NCBI RefSeq assembly: GCF_901000735.1 | Contig: NC_081547.1 | Location: forward strand, 22,304,364 to 22,368,363 | Direction of reading: 5' to 3' | DNA: 64,000 bases | From: Corylus avellana | Lineage: Eukaryota > Streptophyta > Magnoliopsida > Fagales > Betulaceae | Part shown: positions 1 to 10,684 of the stretch, in pieces | Numbering within the stretch: the first letter of the stretch is position 1 | Layout: every line of letters starts with the position of its first letter | Notes under the pieces: model-generated | Told to the model about the DNA's origin: nothing | The model's input: the letters and a program-made list of their open reading frames with translations, nothing else | Database searches by the model: none | Made by a program: the position numbers and the translations under genes

Positions 1-3000
1 GTGATACTTGTTCACATCTTCAATCACCTTGTCTAAAAATGGCACTTTCGTCAATCTGATAGACTTGCTCATCCCATTCCACAGGCTCGCCACCTCTCCA
101 TCGCTCTTCAAACGGTTCAAAATGATCCCTCTTTCTCTAAGCGCTTTCACATCCTCCTCCGTGTCGATAATCCCGTTCATCAATTCTGTGTACCGCGTAA
201 AAACCAACGGCCCCGATGCGTTTGAAGCTTCATATGCTACCAAGTTTCTCAAAACCACCTCCGTGTTGATGTCTAAACTCACTGTGGGGAGGTAAACTGT
301 GAGTGTCTTGGCGTCGAAAGAAACGGTTGAGACGCCGCCGTTTGTGGGTGTGAAAAGGAAGCCGGCTCTTGTGAGCTCAGACACAGAAGGGATTGCGATT
401 TCCTCCACCAGCGGTGGTTTGTTTGAAGTTGAAGCCTCGTTTTCCGACTTGGCTTCTTCTTTATCTTGCGAGGAAACAAAATACTCCACAGGTTGTTTTA
501 AGAGTGAGAACCCGGGAAGCTTGGAGAGGATTGTCCATGGCAATTTTACCAGGAGTTTTATTGGTCCAGATACCAACACCTGTAAGAAATTAAATGATAA
601 AATTAATTAATTAATTTTTTTTTTTTTTTTATATATATATAAGATGTGGGATAAATATTAATTTAACATTTTTATTAAAGTAAATGTCCTAAATTTGAAT
701 TTGCATATGGTTTTGGTTGTTTATTTCTTATTTTAATTAAATATTTCATATGTTTACCTCTAAACATTTGAAAAATAATGTTTATATGTACCCATTATCC
801 CCCTTTTATCCCTTAGAGTGCTGATGTGACATGGTTCCCATAGCATTTAGAACATGCAGATTTATTTTTTGGTTGGGAATAAAGTTGCATGAGTTTTGCG
901 GATGAAATGGGATAATAGGGTGATGAATAGAATTACTTGAATTTGAATCTAATGTAAAGGTGGGTGTAATAATATAAATTAAATGATTAAATTAACCATT
1001 TTCTATAAGTTTAAGGCCTTATTTGGTACACGGGTAGAAAAAAATTAATAACTATTACTAAGTATAAGAGAAGGTGGAATGGAAAGATTAATCATATTCC
1101 TTAGTTCGGTGACAATTATACATTTGCTCTCATTAGAATTGTGTCAAAATTAAACAACTACCCAAGACATCAATACCAAAGTAATTAATAATAATAATTT
1201 AAAAAAAAAAAAAAAAAATTGAAAAATTGATTTGAACATGGTTTAGATCTTTATTTTTGGTGTTCTTTCTTTGGTTTAATTAGTGGAGCCTTTGCGAATA
1301 GACGTGAAGAACAATGTTTGTCTACATTAAAATGCAATACGTTTTAATGTAGATTTAGGTTCTTTTAGTTCCAGTTTTAGCCTAGAAATTAAAATGGTTT
1401 TTGTTTGATGTTTTTTATGTGATTGGGCTAATTAGAAGAGCATACATGAGGGACAAAGTTCTTCTACGTACGTTAAAAAGATATGCTTTTTAGTGTAGAT
1501 TTGAGTTCTAGTTTTAGTTTTAGCCTATAAATTAAACTGGTTATAATTTGAATGTATTAGTTCTAAAAGGTTTTCAAAGGATTTGTTTTGCTTATAACTA
1601 TTTATTAGAAAACTAAAATTATTTCTTTCCCTAGTTTTAGTTTTTGTTTTGCTTTTATGTTGGTAGAAAAATTAATGAGAGAGTTTTACTCCAAACTAGG
1701 TTAAAGGAACTTCATCCAACTTATTCTATAAAAATGACATGTGACATTTGAACATGTGAGATGCATATATTTTTTTAATAGCAGGGATAAAGTTAGAATA
1801 AATAATATTAAAAACTCATGTGCATCTCACATGTTAATAAAAAAAAAAAGACACATGTCATTTTCATAGACTGAGTTGAAAAAAATTCCTCCAACCCAAT
1901 TTGGAGGAAAACTCTATCCAAAAATAAAAATAACAATAATAATAATGGTTTTTGGAAAACCCATTCCATTATTCAAATAATTGTTATTCCTCTTTTCCTT
2001 TTTAGAGGCTAGGGATAGGTGGGAATAGCTCTTTTAAGGAATTGTAAGCAACCAAACAAAAGAATAGTTATATTATGGAAATAGCCATTTTATTTCATGG
2101 TCTATTCTATATACCAAATGGGTCTTAGGACTTGTTTGAGATTGCGTTTGAAAGTTTAAAAAGTACTTCTAGTACTTAAAAGTCATGCCAAACATAAGTT
2201 GGCATGTTTAGTAAAAAATTTCAAAAATACTTTTTTAACTTTTTATCTCTAAAAATTGTCAAAATGCACTTTTGACAAAAAGTTTAAAAATGAAAATTTT
2301 GCCAAAAAAACGCTCTTTGATTTAAAAACTATATTTTCTAAAAGCAATCCCAAATAATGTGTCACCATTTTATAAGATTTATTATTTTAGAAAGTATATC
2401 ACAAACTCATGAAATAGTGACACATCATTAATTTGGAAACCAACATTTAAAAAACAAATTTAGAATACGTAGCATTTCTCTTTAAAATAAAGTAGCTATT
2501 TAAAAGTACCTTCTTAAAAAGAAATTTTGGGCCGCGGTTTAATTTTGAAAGCAGCTTCCAAACCTCATCGAGGAATTGTTTCACGTAACTGGAATCTGCA
2601 GAAGATTTCTTCTCCCCTTCCATGCCTTCATTACGATCATCCACGCCCTCAATTTCGATTACTATTGCCGGTGACGATGGTTCTTCCATTTTGGGCACGA
2701 TCATGTCGTACAAAAAGTCAAGCAAGTGGGCAGCCTTTGACACTTGAATATTCTTCGACACATCTTCCGCCAGCTTCAAAGGCGAAAGCTCTTTGCATAA
2801 CCCCATTAACATGGCAAGCAACACGCCGTCGGCAGACTCCTGCGACGAGAATTGCAACTCCAACACCTTCCTCAACACAAACAAAGGAATTTGATTCTCC
2901 AGCATTATCATGTCTCTGAGAATTGCGTTATGCGCCGACTTGGCTCCGCCGCTGTCGACCAAGTGTGACATCCTGGAGGAAACTTTTCTCAGCACTTTGC

Positions 3001-3472
3001 CTTCTTCGATGGCGTAGATTCCAAGGAACTTGAGCAGGAACGACGCGTCGACGGCCATCATCCACGCCAACGTTTCGCTGTTGAAATCCAAGTACTTGTG
3101 GTAGCATGCACGGATCCTTGGCTCGTGCTTTATCAATTGGTCAACCAGATTCTGGAATTTGAGGCATTGGAGTTGCTTTTGGGTGGTTTTTGCTGCCGCT
3201 AGCTTGTATCTCTCCATCTTATAGAGCTCTTGGCGCAAACAGTGGAAAGGCCCAAGAGCAACTTCTTGTGGAGTATAAGAATCTGGGTCACTCGCCAGAA
3301 GGGCTTTGGGGACATTGAAGATGCTTACTGGGGCTTCGGCGTCAGCATCATCATCATCCTCCGGCTCTTCTTCGAGGGCTCGGCGGATCTGAATCACCCA
3401 TCGAATCTCGTCAAATTTGGAATAAGATTGAGATGGCGTTGTTGCGGGTTGGGGAGAGGCTGAAGAAGCCAT
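1..3472 (-). CDS. DUF247 protein gene A, 3' end beyond window
   Basis: Plant DUF247 (PF03140) protein; the biochemical function of the family is unknown. Exon 1 runs 3472-2510 (321 codons) and exon 2 from 579 to beyond base 1. The splice is phase 0: AAG|GTAC donor after 2510, TTACAG acceptor before 579. Exon 1 reads through the typical start (I/F-x-VP, then Y-x-P-x-x-V-x-x-GP-x-H), a K-AA-TT-K block, and the R-x-CY and ILRDM-x-MLENQIP motifs. Exon 2 carries the conserved C-terminal half. The last residues and the membrane anchor lie off the window; they are present in paralogue C. The start ATG at 3472 is followed by an Ala/Ser/Pro-rich stretch and an acidic run. The 1.93-kb intron contains two MITEs. 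The reading frame is intact, so it is probably functional. DUF247 genes are linked to self-incompatibility in grasses; nothing here shows that role. Confidence 0.88.
1680..1916. mobile_element. MITE in intron of DUF247 gene A
   Basis: Imperfect terminal inverted repeats of about 80 bp flank a short AT-rich centre. The left end reads AGAGTTTTACTCCAAACTAG and the right end, reverse-complemented, reads AGAGTTTTCCTCCAAATTGG. Further in, both arms contain ATGACATGTG and CATGTGAGATGCA. No coding capacity. The orthologous copy in gene C lies at 14211-14449, so insertion preceded the duplication. Confidence 0.7.
2131..2357. mobile_element. MITE in intron of gene A (TTTGAGATTGCG ends)
   Basis: A short AT-rich palindromic element beginning CTTGTTTGAGATTGCG and ending GCAATCCCAAATAA, with internal inverted blocks (AAAAAGTACTT versus AAGTACTTTTT-like). 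Related ends recur at 22745, 50614 and 56061. The copy in gene C's intron is at 14660-14890. Non-coding. Confidence 0.6.
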
Positions 3473-3705
3473 GTGTTTGATTTTGTTCTAAGAGAAGATT
3501 TTGGTGTAATGAATGATGGGAGGGAGTTGGAAGAGAACGAGGCTTTTATTGGCATAATTACATTATTAATTAACTTTAACAATAGTTCTTTACTTCTTTG
3601 TATAAACAATTAAGCAAATGCGTTTTTCACATTTGTAGTATTTTACATCTAAGAAGCATCTTTCATGAGCAAGACTGCAAGAGTCACCTACTTTTTTCTC
3701 TTCCA

Positions 3706-3779
3706 GCCTAATGAAGTAGAGATCACTAGTTCAAATCTCCTTCCCCCTTTTATGCGGACATGTCAAAAAAAAAAAAAAA
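3706..3779 (+). mobile_element. Truncated SINE, copy 1 only
   Basis: A fragment with a tRNA-like box B region (GATCACTAGTTCAAATCTCC), a pyrimidine-rich body, GCGGACATGTC and a 15-A tail. Copy 2 of the duplication has no such sequence at the equivalent place (about 16225), so it was gained here or lost there. A relative with the same GCGGACATGTC end is at 59958-60037. Confidence 0.55.
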
Positions 3780-4122
3780 TCAGATAATTAATAAACAAAT
3801 GTTTACTATCTTATAAGGGAAGGCTACATGTGTTTAATGTGCTATTCTTATGCCTGTGATGAATAAATATATATAAACATGTGGGTCAAGAAAAAATTCA
3901 TCATTTTCCTGACATTTACCTAACACTAGGCAAAAAATAAAAAGAAAACATAGTTGTATATATGGGTCCAGCCCCATGAGGGCACAAGAAACCACATGAA
4001 AACCACATGAGACGGCGAAAAGAACCAAAAAGAGAAAGAAAACAACTACAATTTGGTCTTAATTACACCAGTGTAATTTAGAAATCATTCATACTTATAT
4101 CAATTATTTTCTCCATGTAATC

Positions 4123-4184
4123 AAGGGTGTGGTCTAGTGGCATTTGGGTTGTCTTAGTGAGGGTTAGATTCTAAGGTTATTAGC
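4123..4184 (+). mobile_element. tRNA-like SINE head
   Basis: Sequence resembling a tRNA-derived SINE head: box A-like GTGGTCTAGTGGC, then box B-like GGGTTAGATTC about 30 bases on. The same sequence is in copy 2 (about 16566-16626), so it predates the duplication. No intact tRNA fold is claimed. Confidence 0.4.
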
Positions 4185-4320
4185 CTGTTTGTTTGTTCCT
4201 TTTTATTTTTTATTTTTTTGGACATGATCCACATAAGGGAAGGGGAGGATGATTCGAACTAATGACCTTGGCTTCATTAGGCGTAATCCACCGCCGATTG
4301 AACTATCCCTTAGAGACATA
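4185..4320 (-). mobile_element. SINE insertion, copy 1 only
   Basis: Read on the minus strand it starts with tRNA-like AAGGGATAGTTCAATCGG (box A) and carries ATTAGTTCGAATC (box B). It ends in a T-rich run on the plus strand, which is the A-rich tail. A direct repeat GGTTATTAGC flanks it (4175-4184 and 4321-4330) and is the target-site duplication. Copy 2 has the near-empty site GGTTATTCGCTTGTTCATTG at 16625. Confidence 0.75.
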
Positions 4321-4341
4321 GGTTATTAGCTTGTTCATTGA

Positions 4342-4609
4342 CTGTGTTTGGCAAAGGAGTGGAGCGGAAAGAGGACCTAAATACCCAAAACCCTAAAAAA
4401 TTCCTCTCAAAATCAACTCCAATATTTTTACTTTTTACATCACATCAATCATTTTTTATTATTATTCAAATAAAAAAAATCATTACAAAACAATTTTTTT
4501 TTTCTTCACTTTTTTTATACAAAACATTCTTACTGTTTTCTCTTAAATCAATCAAATCTGCTACAATTCTGGTCTGTTTCCTTTTTCAAGTCCTTTACCA
4601 AACTCACAC
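4342..4609. mobile_element. MITE (TGTGTTTGGCAAAGG ends)
   Basis: The left end CTGTGTTTGGCAAAGGAG and the right end CCTTTACCAAACTCACAC are imperfect inverted repeats around an AT-rich centre. The other copy of the duplication has it at 16647-16910. Ends of this kind are typical of hAT-like MITEs; no coding sequence. Confidence 0.6.
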
Positions 4610-4766
4610 CCCTAGAGTTCTTTGTGGACTGGTGTTAAGCTATGGCTCAATCAGTTTTGAGGAACTGCCTATGGTTCCTACTATCTAGACCATTTCTGAG
4701 TAATGCCCAATAGGCAAGTGCTATCATGATCACGTCCGAATAGAATAGTCACTTTAGTTATCCTTA

Positions 4767-4770
<4 letters not shown>

Positions 4771-4811
<41 letters not shown>
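4771..4811. repeat. (TA)n microsatellite
   Basis: About 20 TA units. The matching place in copy 2 (17071-17084) has only about 7, a clear length difference between the duplicates. Confidence 0.95.
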
Positions 4812-4814
<3 letters not shown>

Positions 4815-5283
4815 CATGTTGAGGAGTACTGTGGTTTACGGTTGGGAGAAAGTACAAGAAAGGAGGGTTCTATCTATATTTGTTTGTATACTTGTGATGA
4901 AATTGTTACCAAAACTATCTATTATTCTGGTGTCATGTTTCACATGTAGCCATAAGAAGAGTGTAGAATAAAAGTTTGGATGCAAACTTTGTCGCAACTT
5001 TAACACCAAATGAGTCTGTAACTTGTCGGCTCTTTCCAAACAGTAGTTAATGATTACTATAGCGTGGCTGCTACTCAATTGTAGGCCCTTCATTTATCTC
5101 ATGTTTTGCCAAGTAAGAGAAGTATTTGAAGTCACCTTGTTTTAGATGACTTCAAACATGTGGAATTCACATATTCTCCTTTATTTTAATTATCTATAAC
5201 AAGGTTTGTGCACTCTAAATTTACAGGGCTTTGCCTTTTGGGTTCTACTAAGAGGTTACATGACAGCTACATGATTGTTTGTG

Positions 5284-5640
5284 CTATTTGGAATTTTTTT
5301 TCAATTTATTTGGATTGTTTTGAGTCATGCCTAGACGAGTAGTCAATCTGTATGCTTGTAAGTAGATTGCTGACAACATTTGGAGTGCTGCTCTTTGAAA
5401 GATGGTGTCTTCGTGCCTTTTGTAGTGTATATGGAGGAAAATAAATAATAGATATTTTGAAGACTGTGATAAGACATTAGAGGAGATTAAGTCATTATTT
5501 TTTGACACACTGTATTTTTGTTGATTAGTTATCATGATTTTCTTGTTCTTTTTGCCCCTATTAACTATGTAGCTTCTCTTACATATTTTTATGTACTTGA
5601 AGAGCCTTACGCTTCTAATGATATTTTGCAATCCCAGTTA
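5284..5640 (+). pseudogene. LINE ORF2 3'-end fragment (plus strand)
   Basis: Conceptual plus-strand translation resembles the far C-terminal end of plant LINE ORF2: a W-x-x-x-x-x-x-G-V-F-V-P-like stretch, then FEDCDKTLEEIKSLFF. Stop codons interrupt it. It ends in a typical LINE 3' tail (CTTACGCTTCTAATGATATT). It opposes the minus-strand LINE beginning at 5709. The matching part of copy 2 is hidden in the N gap. Confidence 0.55.
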
Positions 5641-5708
5641 GAGTTCCAACTTCTAGTACCATCAAAATATCATCTGATGCTCATAGATTCATAAAATCTT
5701 TAAATGGA

Positions 5709-8700
5709 ACCTTTTTTTTAATTTTTTAATTTTTTACAAGTAATTGAAATATCAATAAAAGTGCAAAGCACAACCAAAGTACATAGAAAATATACAAGAA
5801 AATGCATAAATAGAGTTAAAAAAAAAAAAAAAAAAAGTATAAGAATATCATTAAAACTAATCACCAGCAGAGCTAAAAAAAGTAGTTGTCCAATTAAAAA
5901 GAGAATAAAAAGACTCTAGCTCCTCCAACGTCCTCTCTCGGTCCTCGAAATTTCTATCATTTTTTTGTTCCTCTATAGACACTATAAAGGCAAGAGGGCA
6001 CCATCTTTCATGGACAGCATTCCGAGAGCATCCACCTGTCCACAACGAGCAAACAAATCAATTACCCGACTAGGCATAACCTAAGACAACCCAAAGCGAC
6101 TGAAGATAATATTTAATAAGGCGTAAACAACCTCACAATAAAGAGGAAGATGCTCCATGGGCTCTCCATTCATTTTGCACATGCAACACCTTATTTATTT
6201 ATGTCGGGGAACCTTAGGACCCTTTGGACCCACCTCTGCAGAGTAAACTCCAATCCCGTGCATTGCATCCTCAGAAGTTTTCCTACGCAGAACTGGTTAA
6301 ATCACTGGCTTTTCACCAGGGGTAGGGTCCCAAATGATTGTTTGCACCCATGAGGTGTTGAACCTTAGACCTTGAAGGGATGATACAAGACCAAGGCCTC
6401 CACCACTTGGGCCAACCCCTTGGGGTTAAAATTGTCCACAAGCAACACCTATCGACCACAATGACATGCTGCTTACTAAAATTGTCCACAATAAGAATCT
6501 TTCCTAGGGCCGTTGACCAAGTGAAAAAAAGCCTCTCAAAAGAGCCTTAGTCCGCCAAATACTCTTCCAAATTCCAAGGGAAAGGAAAGCCATCTTTACA
6601 AGTAAAGACCCTGTATAATGAGCTAACATCAAACATCCCTTCGTGTAAAGGGAGCTATAAAATCTTATCTTCTCCTTCCCATCTCACTCTACGAGAATAT
6701 AACAAAGTGAAAGAAGGAAGCCAAGGCAACCACCTTCCAATTATGTATTACTTTAATAAAGCTAACATTCCACTCAAGGAAACCACTAGAAAAGTCCAAA
6801 TGAACTACAACTGAAGCATCCTTCACACGAGCAATGCTATATAAATCCGCCAATGCTTCCTTAAGGGTCATCTCTCTGCATCTCACATCATCCTATAACC
6901 TGATCTTGGACCCATCGCCCAGCTCAAATTTGGTATGGCTATAAAACAACCTCCACCCCCTCTTTATATTCTTCTATAGCCCTACACCATGCGGCCAGGG
7001 GGATCAATCAAACACCACCTGCTCCAAGCACTACCAAATTTAGAGTCCATAACAACTTTCCACCATGCCTCTCTCTCATGGACATAGCGCTATAACAACT
7101 TCCTTAAAAGGACCCGATTGAGCATCCTCAAGTTCTAAATCTCCAAACCTCCCTAAAAAATAGGATAACAAACATTGGACCAACTAACCATGTGATATTT
7201 AAATTCGATTTGCCACACCAGCAGTAGGGGGAGAAAGAGACAAGAAGTACGCAGGTAAGTTGGAGAGAGTGCTCTTTATATGCATAACCCTACCACCCTT
7301 AGACAGATACATCATTTTCCAACCAGCTAACCAACTCTCAATCTTTTCAACAATATCATCTCAAATAGACTTGGCCTTGTAACAGACCCCCAAGGAAAGA
7401 GCCAACACATCCACGTTACCCACAAGAACCAAAACTAACTTAGCCAAATTCACCTTCAATTCCTAAGACAACTTCAAAACATAAGAATAAAACACGCAGA
7501 TAGCGAAGATGATCAGGGTTGGCCCCACAAAATACCAAAGTATCATTCGTGAACAACATGTGTGAAGTATTTACCACCTCAAAGAGCCTAGTTCCCATTG
7601 TGAAACTTAAGAGAAGAGCCCTGTCAATAGTAGCTATAAGCATTTTACTTAATGCTTTAATGACAACAACAAATAGAAGAGGAGATAGAGGGTTTCCTTA
7701 TCTCAACCTGTGAGAGCTATTGAAGAAGTCAAAAGGAGTGCCCTCCACCAAAATGGAGAAGAGCACCAAAGAGATACAATGCGCTTTCCAAGAGCACAAT
7801 TTCTCCCTAAAATCGCACATTCTCAGCATATACAATAAGAACTTCCAGTTGACATGACCATATATGGCTTCTCAATATCCAACTTGCAAGAACCCCTAGT
7901 TCACTAGATTTGAGTCAACTGTCCAAACATTTGTTTTCTATAAGAATGGAATCTAGGATTTGCCTACCTTAATAAAAGCATTTTGGGGCTTCAAATAACC
8001 TTCTCCATGACCCTTCTCAATCTATTGGCAAAGACTTTGGCAATGATCTTATAAACTCCACTCACAAGACTAACGGGCCGAAAGTCCTTAATATCAATCG
8101 TCCTAGGTTTCTTCGGGGTGAGCGCAATAAACGTGGCATTAAGGCTTTTTTCAAACTTACTACGAGCATAAAAGTCAAGGAACACCCCCATGGTGTCTGT
8201 CTTGGTCACATTCCAGCAGTCTTGGAAGAAAGCCATGAAAAAAAAAAAAGCCATAAGGATCTAGAGCCTATCTCTATTCTATTCGTACCTTTCATCACCT
8301 TTAGAACCTCTCTCTCCTCAAAGAGATGCTCCAACCAAAAGGTCTCATCTGCATCTATAGAGTCGAAGGCAAGGTCATCCAGCTTAGGTTGTCCACTGTA
8401 TGGTTCTGAAAATAAGGTCTCATAGTACTAAACCACATGATCCCCGATAATCGGTTGGTTAGAAGAAACTAAGCTGTTTAAAGACAGCGGCTCTACGAAA
8501 TTGAACCTCATGTTCGAGTTGGCTAGTTGATGAAAAACATTTGTGCATTTGTCATCTTCTTTTAGCCAAAGAACCCTTGACTTTTCTCTCCAACCAATCT
8601 CCTCCTGTAGAGTAGTTTTTTCCAGCTTACTGATAACCAAGCTTTTCCTCAACTTCTCTTCAACAACTAACACTCTCTTTTCTTCCAATCTATCACGGGC

Positions 8701-8735
8701 GCACAATTCTTCCAAAAGAGCTTTTTTATGGAAAA
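5709..8735 (-). pseudogene. Dead 5'-truncated LINE (RT and zf-RVT), copy 1
   Basis: Minus-strand L1-like non-LTR retrotransposon. In transcription order the remains are: post-endonuclease linker with W-R-x-K-S-R-V-L-W-L (about 8715-8430); RT fingers with IALTPKK and FRPVSL (8254-7991); the RT catalytic segment (about 7880-7440); the [14 protein letters not shown] region (about 7260); zf-RVT and the FEDRERTLEEL end (6045-5857); then an A/T-rich 3' tail near 5709. The endonuclease is missing, and frames are broken by many stops and indels. The first Asp of the RT active site is Asn here (FTNDT; codon 7545-7547). A SINE interrupts it at 6192-6441. Confidence 0.85.
6192..6441 (-). mobile_element. 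Au-like SINE inside the LINE, copy 1 only
   Basis: On the minus strand it reads CCCCAAGGGGTTGGCCCAAG, then GGAGGCCTTGGTCTTG and GGTCTAAGGTTC, the usual head of the plant Au SINE family. The tail is the TTATTTATTTATG run on the plus strand. GCAACACCT flanks it (6183-6191 and 6442-6450). Copy 2 has the unfilled site at about 17600. A related plus-strand SINE lies at 44865-45101. Confidence 0.8.
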
Positions 8736-9088
8736 ACTGATGACCGGGCCATTAATGTCCAACTCGATCTTCAGTTATTCCTTTGCTATATAATATTAAT
8801 ATTTTAAATAAAATTATAATTATTCTCATCAACAACACCGAGCGAAACATGTGAAGAAAAGCCCAAACATCATGGAAATAGAGTAAAAGCCCCCACAACA
8901 CAAAAGAAGAAACAGGATATCATAAATAAATAAAAAAAAAAGAACCCCAAACAAATCTTATTTTAAGAAAATAAAGACAATATTGTCATTGTGCCATTCC
9001 CAACAAAAAAAAAAAAATAATTAAAAAGGCACACAAACTTATAGAAATTGCTTTTTCTGGTCTTATTAGTTAGAAAAAGATAATTAAA
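8736..9088. other. Intergenic, no gene seen
   Basis: AT-rich sequence between the LINE breakpoint and the stop of DUF247 gene B, with A-rich runs and no coding signal. The last part (ACACAAACTTATAGAA) resembles the region just downstream of gene C (about 12340), so B and C share 3' flanks. Confidence 0.6.
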
Positions 9089-10684
9089 TCACTGTGTCCT
9101 CTTGACTGGAAGGACGCGAGTGTTAATATAAATAGAGCAAAACGCTTGCAATGTCATCAAGAGCAAGACCAAAATTGCAGCAAGCAATGCGAGAAACTGC
9201 CAAGGCTCAAAAACGTAAACCTTCAACAATATTCCAACTTTAACCCTCCATTTCCCACTGTAATACTTGTTCACGTCTTCAATCACCTTGTCTAAAAATG
9301 GTACTTTTGTCAATCTGATAGACTTGCTCATCCCATTCCACAGGCTCGCCACCTCCCCATCGCTCTTCAAACGGTTCAAAATGATCCCTCTTTCTCTAAG
9401 CGCTTTCACATCATTCTCCGTGTCGATAATCCCGTTCATCAATTCTGTGTACCGCGTAAAAACCAACGGCCCCGATGCGTTTGAAGCCTCGTACGCTACC
9501 AAGTTTCTCAAAACCACCTCCGTGTTAACATCTAAAGTGACGGTGGGAAGGTAAAAAGTGGAGGTTTTTACGTCAAAAGAAACGGTTGAGACACCGCCGT
9601 TTGTGGGTGCGAAGCGGAAGCCGGCTCTTGTGAGCTCAGTTACAGAAGGGATTGTGATTTCCTCCACCAGCGGTGGTCTGCTGACGTCATTTTCCGGCCT
9701 GGATTCTTCTCTATCTTGTGAGAAAAACAAATACTCAACGGGTTGCTTTAACATTGCGAATCCGGGGAGGTTGGAGAGGATTGTCAGAGGAAATTTTAGG
9801 ATGAATTTTACGGCTTTAGATATTATTACCTGCTTGATAAAACGAACTGGGCCGCGGTTTAATTTTGAAATTAGCTTCCAAATCTCATGCAGGAGTTTTT
9901 TTACGTAAGAGCTTGAGTCGGCAGAAGATGTTTCCTTGCCATGCACGTCAAGTTCGATAATTTCCGACGGTTCTTCAATTTTGGGCACGATCATGTTGTA
10001 CAAAAGGTCTAGCAAGTGCGCGCTTTCTGAAGCTTCCATGATTATGATCAGCTTGAAGGGTGAAAGCTCTTTGCAAAACCCAATTAAAATTGAAAACAAC
10101 GTATCATTTGCAGACTCTGGTGAAGAGAATTGGAATTCTAATATCTTCCTCAATACAAACAAAGGAATTTGATTCTCCAGCATTATCATGTCTCTAAGAA
10201 TTGCATTGTCGACCAAGTGTGACATCCTAGAGGAAGCTCTAATTCCTTCTTTGGTGGAGTAGAATTGAAGGAACTGAAGCAAGAAAGACGCATCAATGGC
10301 CATCATCCACGCCAACGTTTCGCCATTGAAATGCAAGTACTTGTGATAGCAAGCTCGGATCCTTGGCTCAACCTTTATCAATTGGTCAACGAGATTATGG
10401 AACTTGAGGGTTTGGAAATGTTTTTGGGTGGTTTTTGCTGCTGCTAGCTTATACCTTTCCATCTCAAAGAGCTCCGAGCGCCAATAGTGGTAAGGACCGA
10501 GAGAAACTTGCTGTGGAGTGTAAGAATCTGGATGAGTGGAGAGAAGAACTTTGGGGACGTTGAAAATGCAAACGGGGAGTTTGCCGGAATATTCCTGATC
10601 ATCAAGCTGATCTTCTTCGAGGGTACGACGGATCTGAATGACCCATTGGAGCTCATCAAATTTCGGGTCGAATTGTGATGACAT
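9089..10684 (-). CDS. DUF247 protein gene B, intronless (531 aa)
   Basis: Complete single-exon DUF247 gene. ATG at 10684 is the start: it aligns with the paralogues, and the codon further up in frame (10693) is TTG. Motifs in order: FDELQWVIQIRRTLEE, IFNVPKVLL, Y-x-PQQVSLGPYH, K-AAAKTTQKH, ILRDMIMLENQIP, and the conserved C-terminal half. A hydrophobic segment near the end (WQFLALLAAILVLLLMTLQA) is the expected membrane anchor. Genes A and C have an intron after the LNRGP-x-x-x-x-K-K position; B reads straight through (LNRGPVRFIKQV). The C-terminal part is much closer to A and C at base level than the N-terminal part is. Function of the family unknown. Confidence 0.92.
   Translation of the reverse strand: MSSQFDPKFDELQWVIQIRRTLEEDQLDDQEYSGKLPVCIFNVPKVLLSTHPDSYTPQQVSLGPYHYWRSELFEMERYKLAAAKTTQKHFQTLKFHNLVDQLIKVEPRIRACYHKYLHFNGETLAWMMAIDASFLLQFLQFYSTKEGIRASSRMSHLVDNAILRDMIMLENQIPLFVLRKILEFQFSSPESANDTLFSILIGFCKELSPFKLIIIMEASESAHLLDLLYNMIVPKIEEPSEIIELDVHGKETSSADSSSYVKKLLHEIWKLISKLNRGPVRFIKQVIISKAVKFILKFPLTILSNLPGFAMLKQPVEYLFFSQDREESRPENDVSRPPLVEEITIPSVTELTRAGFRFAPTNGGVSTVSFDVKTSTFYLPTVTLDVNTEVVLRNLVAYEASNASGPLVFTRYTELMNGIIDTENDVKALRERGIILNRLKSDGEVASLWNGMSKSIRLTKVPFLDKVIEDVNKYYSGKWRVKVGILLKVYVFEPWQFLALLAAILVLLLMTLQAFCSIYINTRVLPVKRTQ

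Larger units (their letters stand above)
1..8735. repeat. Segmental duplication, copy 1
   Basis: This stretch aligns along its length with about 12611-19937: DUF247 exon 2, intron with two MITEs, exon 1, upstream SINE-like and MITE sequence, a TA repeat, and a minus-strand LINE. Homology stops abruptly near 8735, inside the LINE, whereas copy 2 carries LINE sequence on to about 20130. The left edge lies outside the window. Differences are scattered substitutions, small indels, and three SINE insertions found only here. Confidence 0.85.

Noticed and set aside
8..295. A 95-codon plus-strand ORF nearly identical in all three DUF247 genes (also 9267-9554 and 12618-12905)
   Set aside because: It is antisense to the most conserved part of the DUF247 coding sequence, so its conservation follows from the sense gene; there is no sign of an independent protein.
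2527..2919. A 130-codon plus-strand ORF repeated at 15056-15448
   Set aside because: Antisense shadow of DUF247 exon 1 with no recognisable domain.
4123..4184. A true tRNA gene
   Set aside because: Boxes A and B are present but no full cloverleaf or acceptor stem was seen, and the sequence is part of the duplicated repeat DNA; SINE origin fits better.
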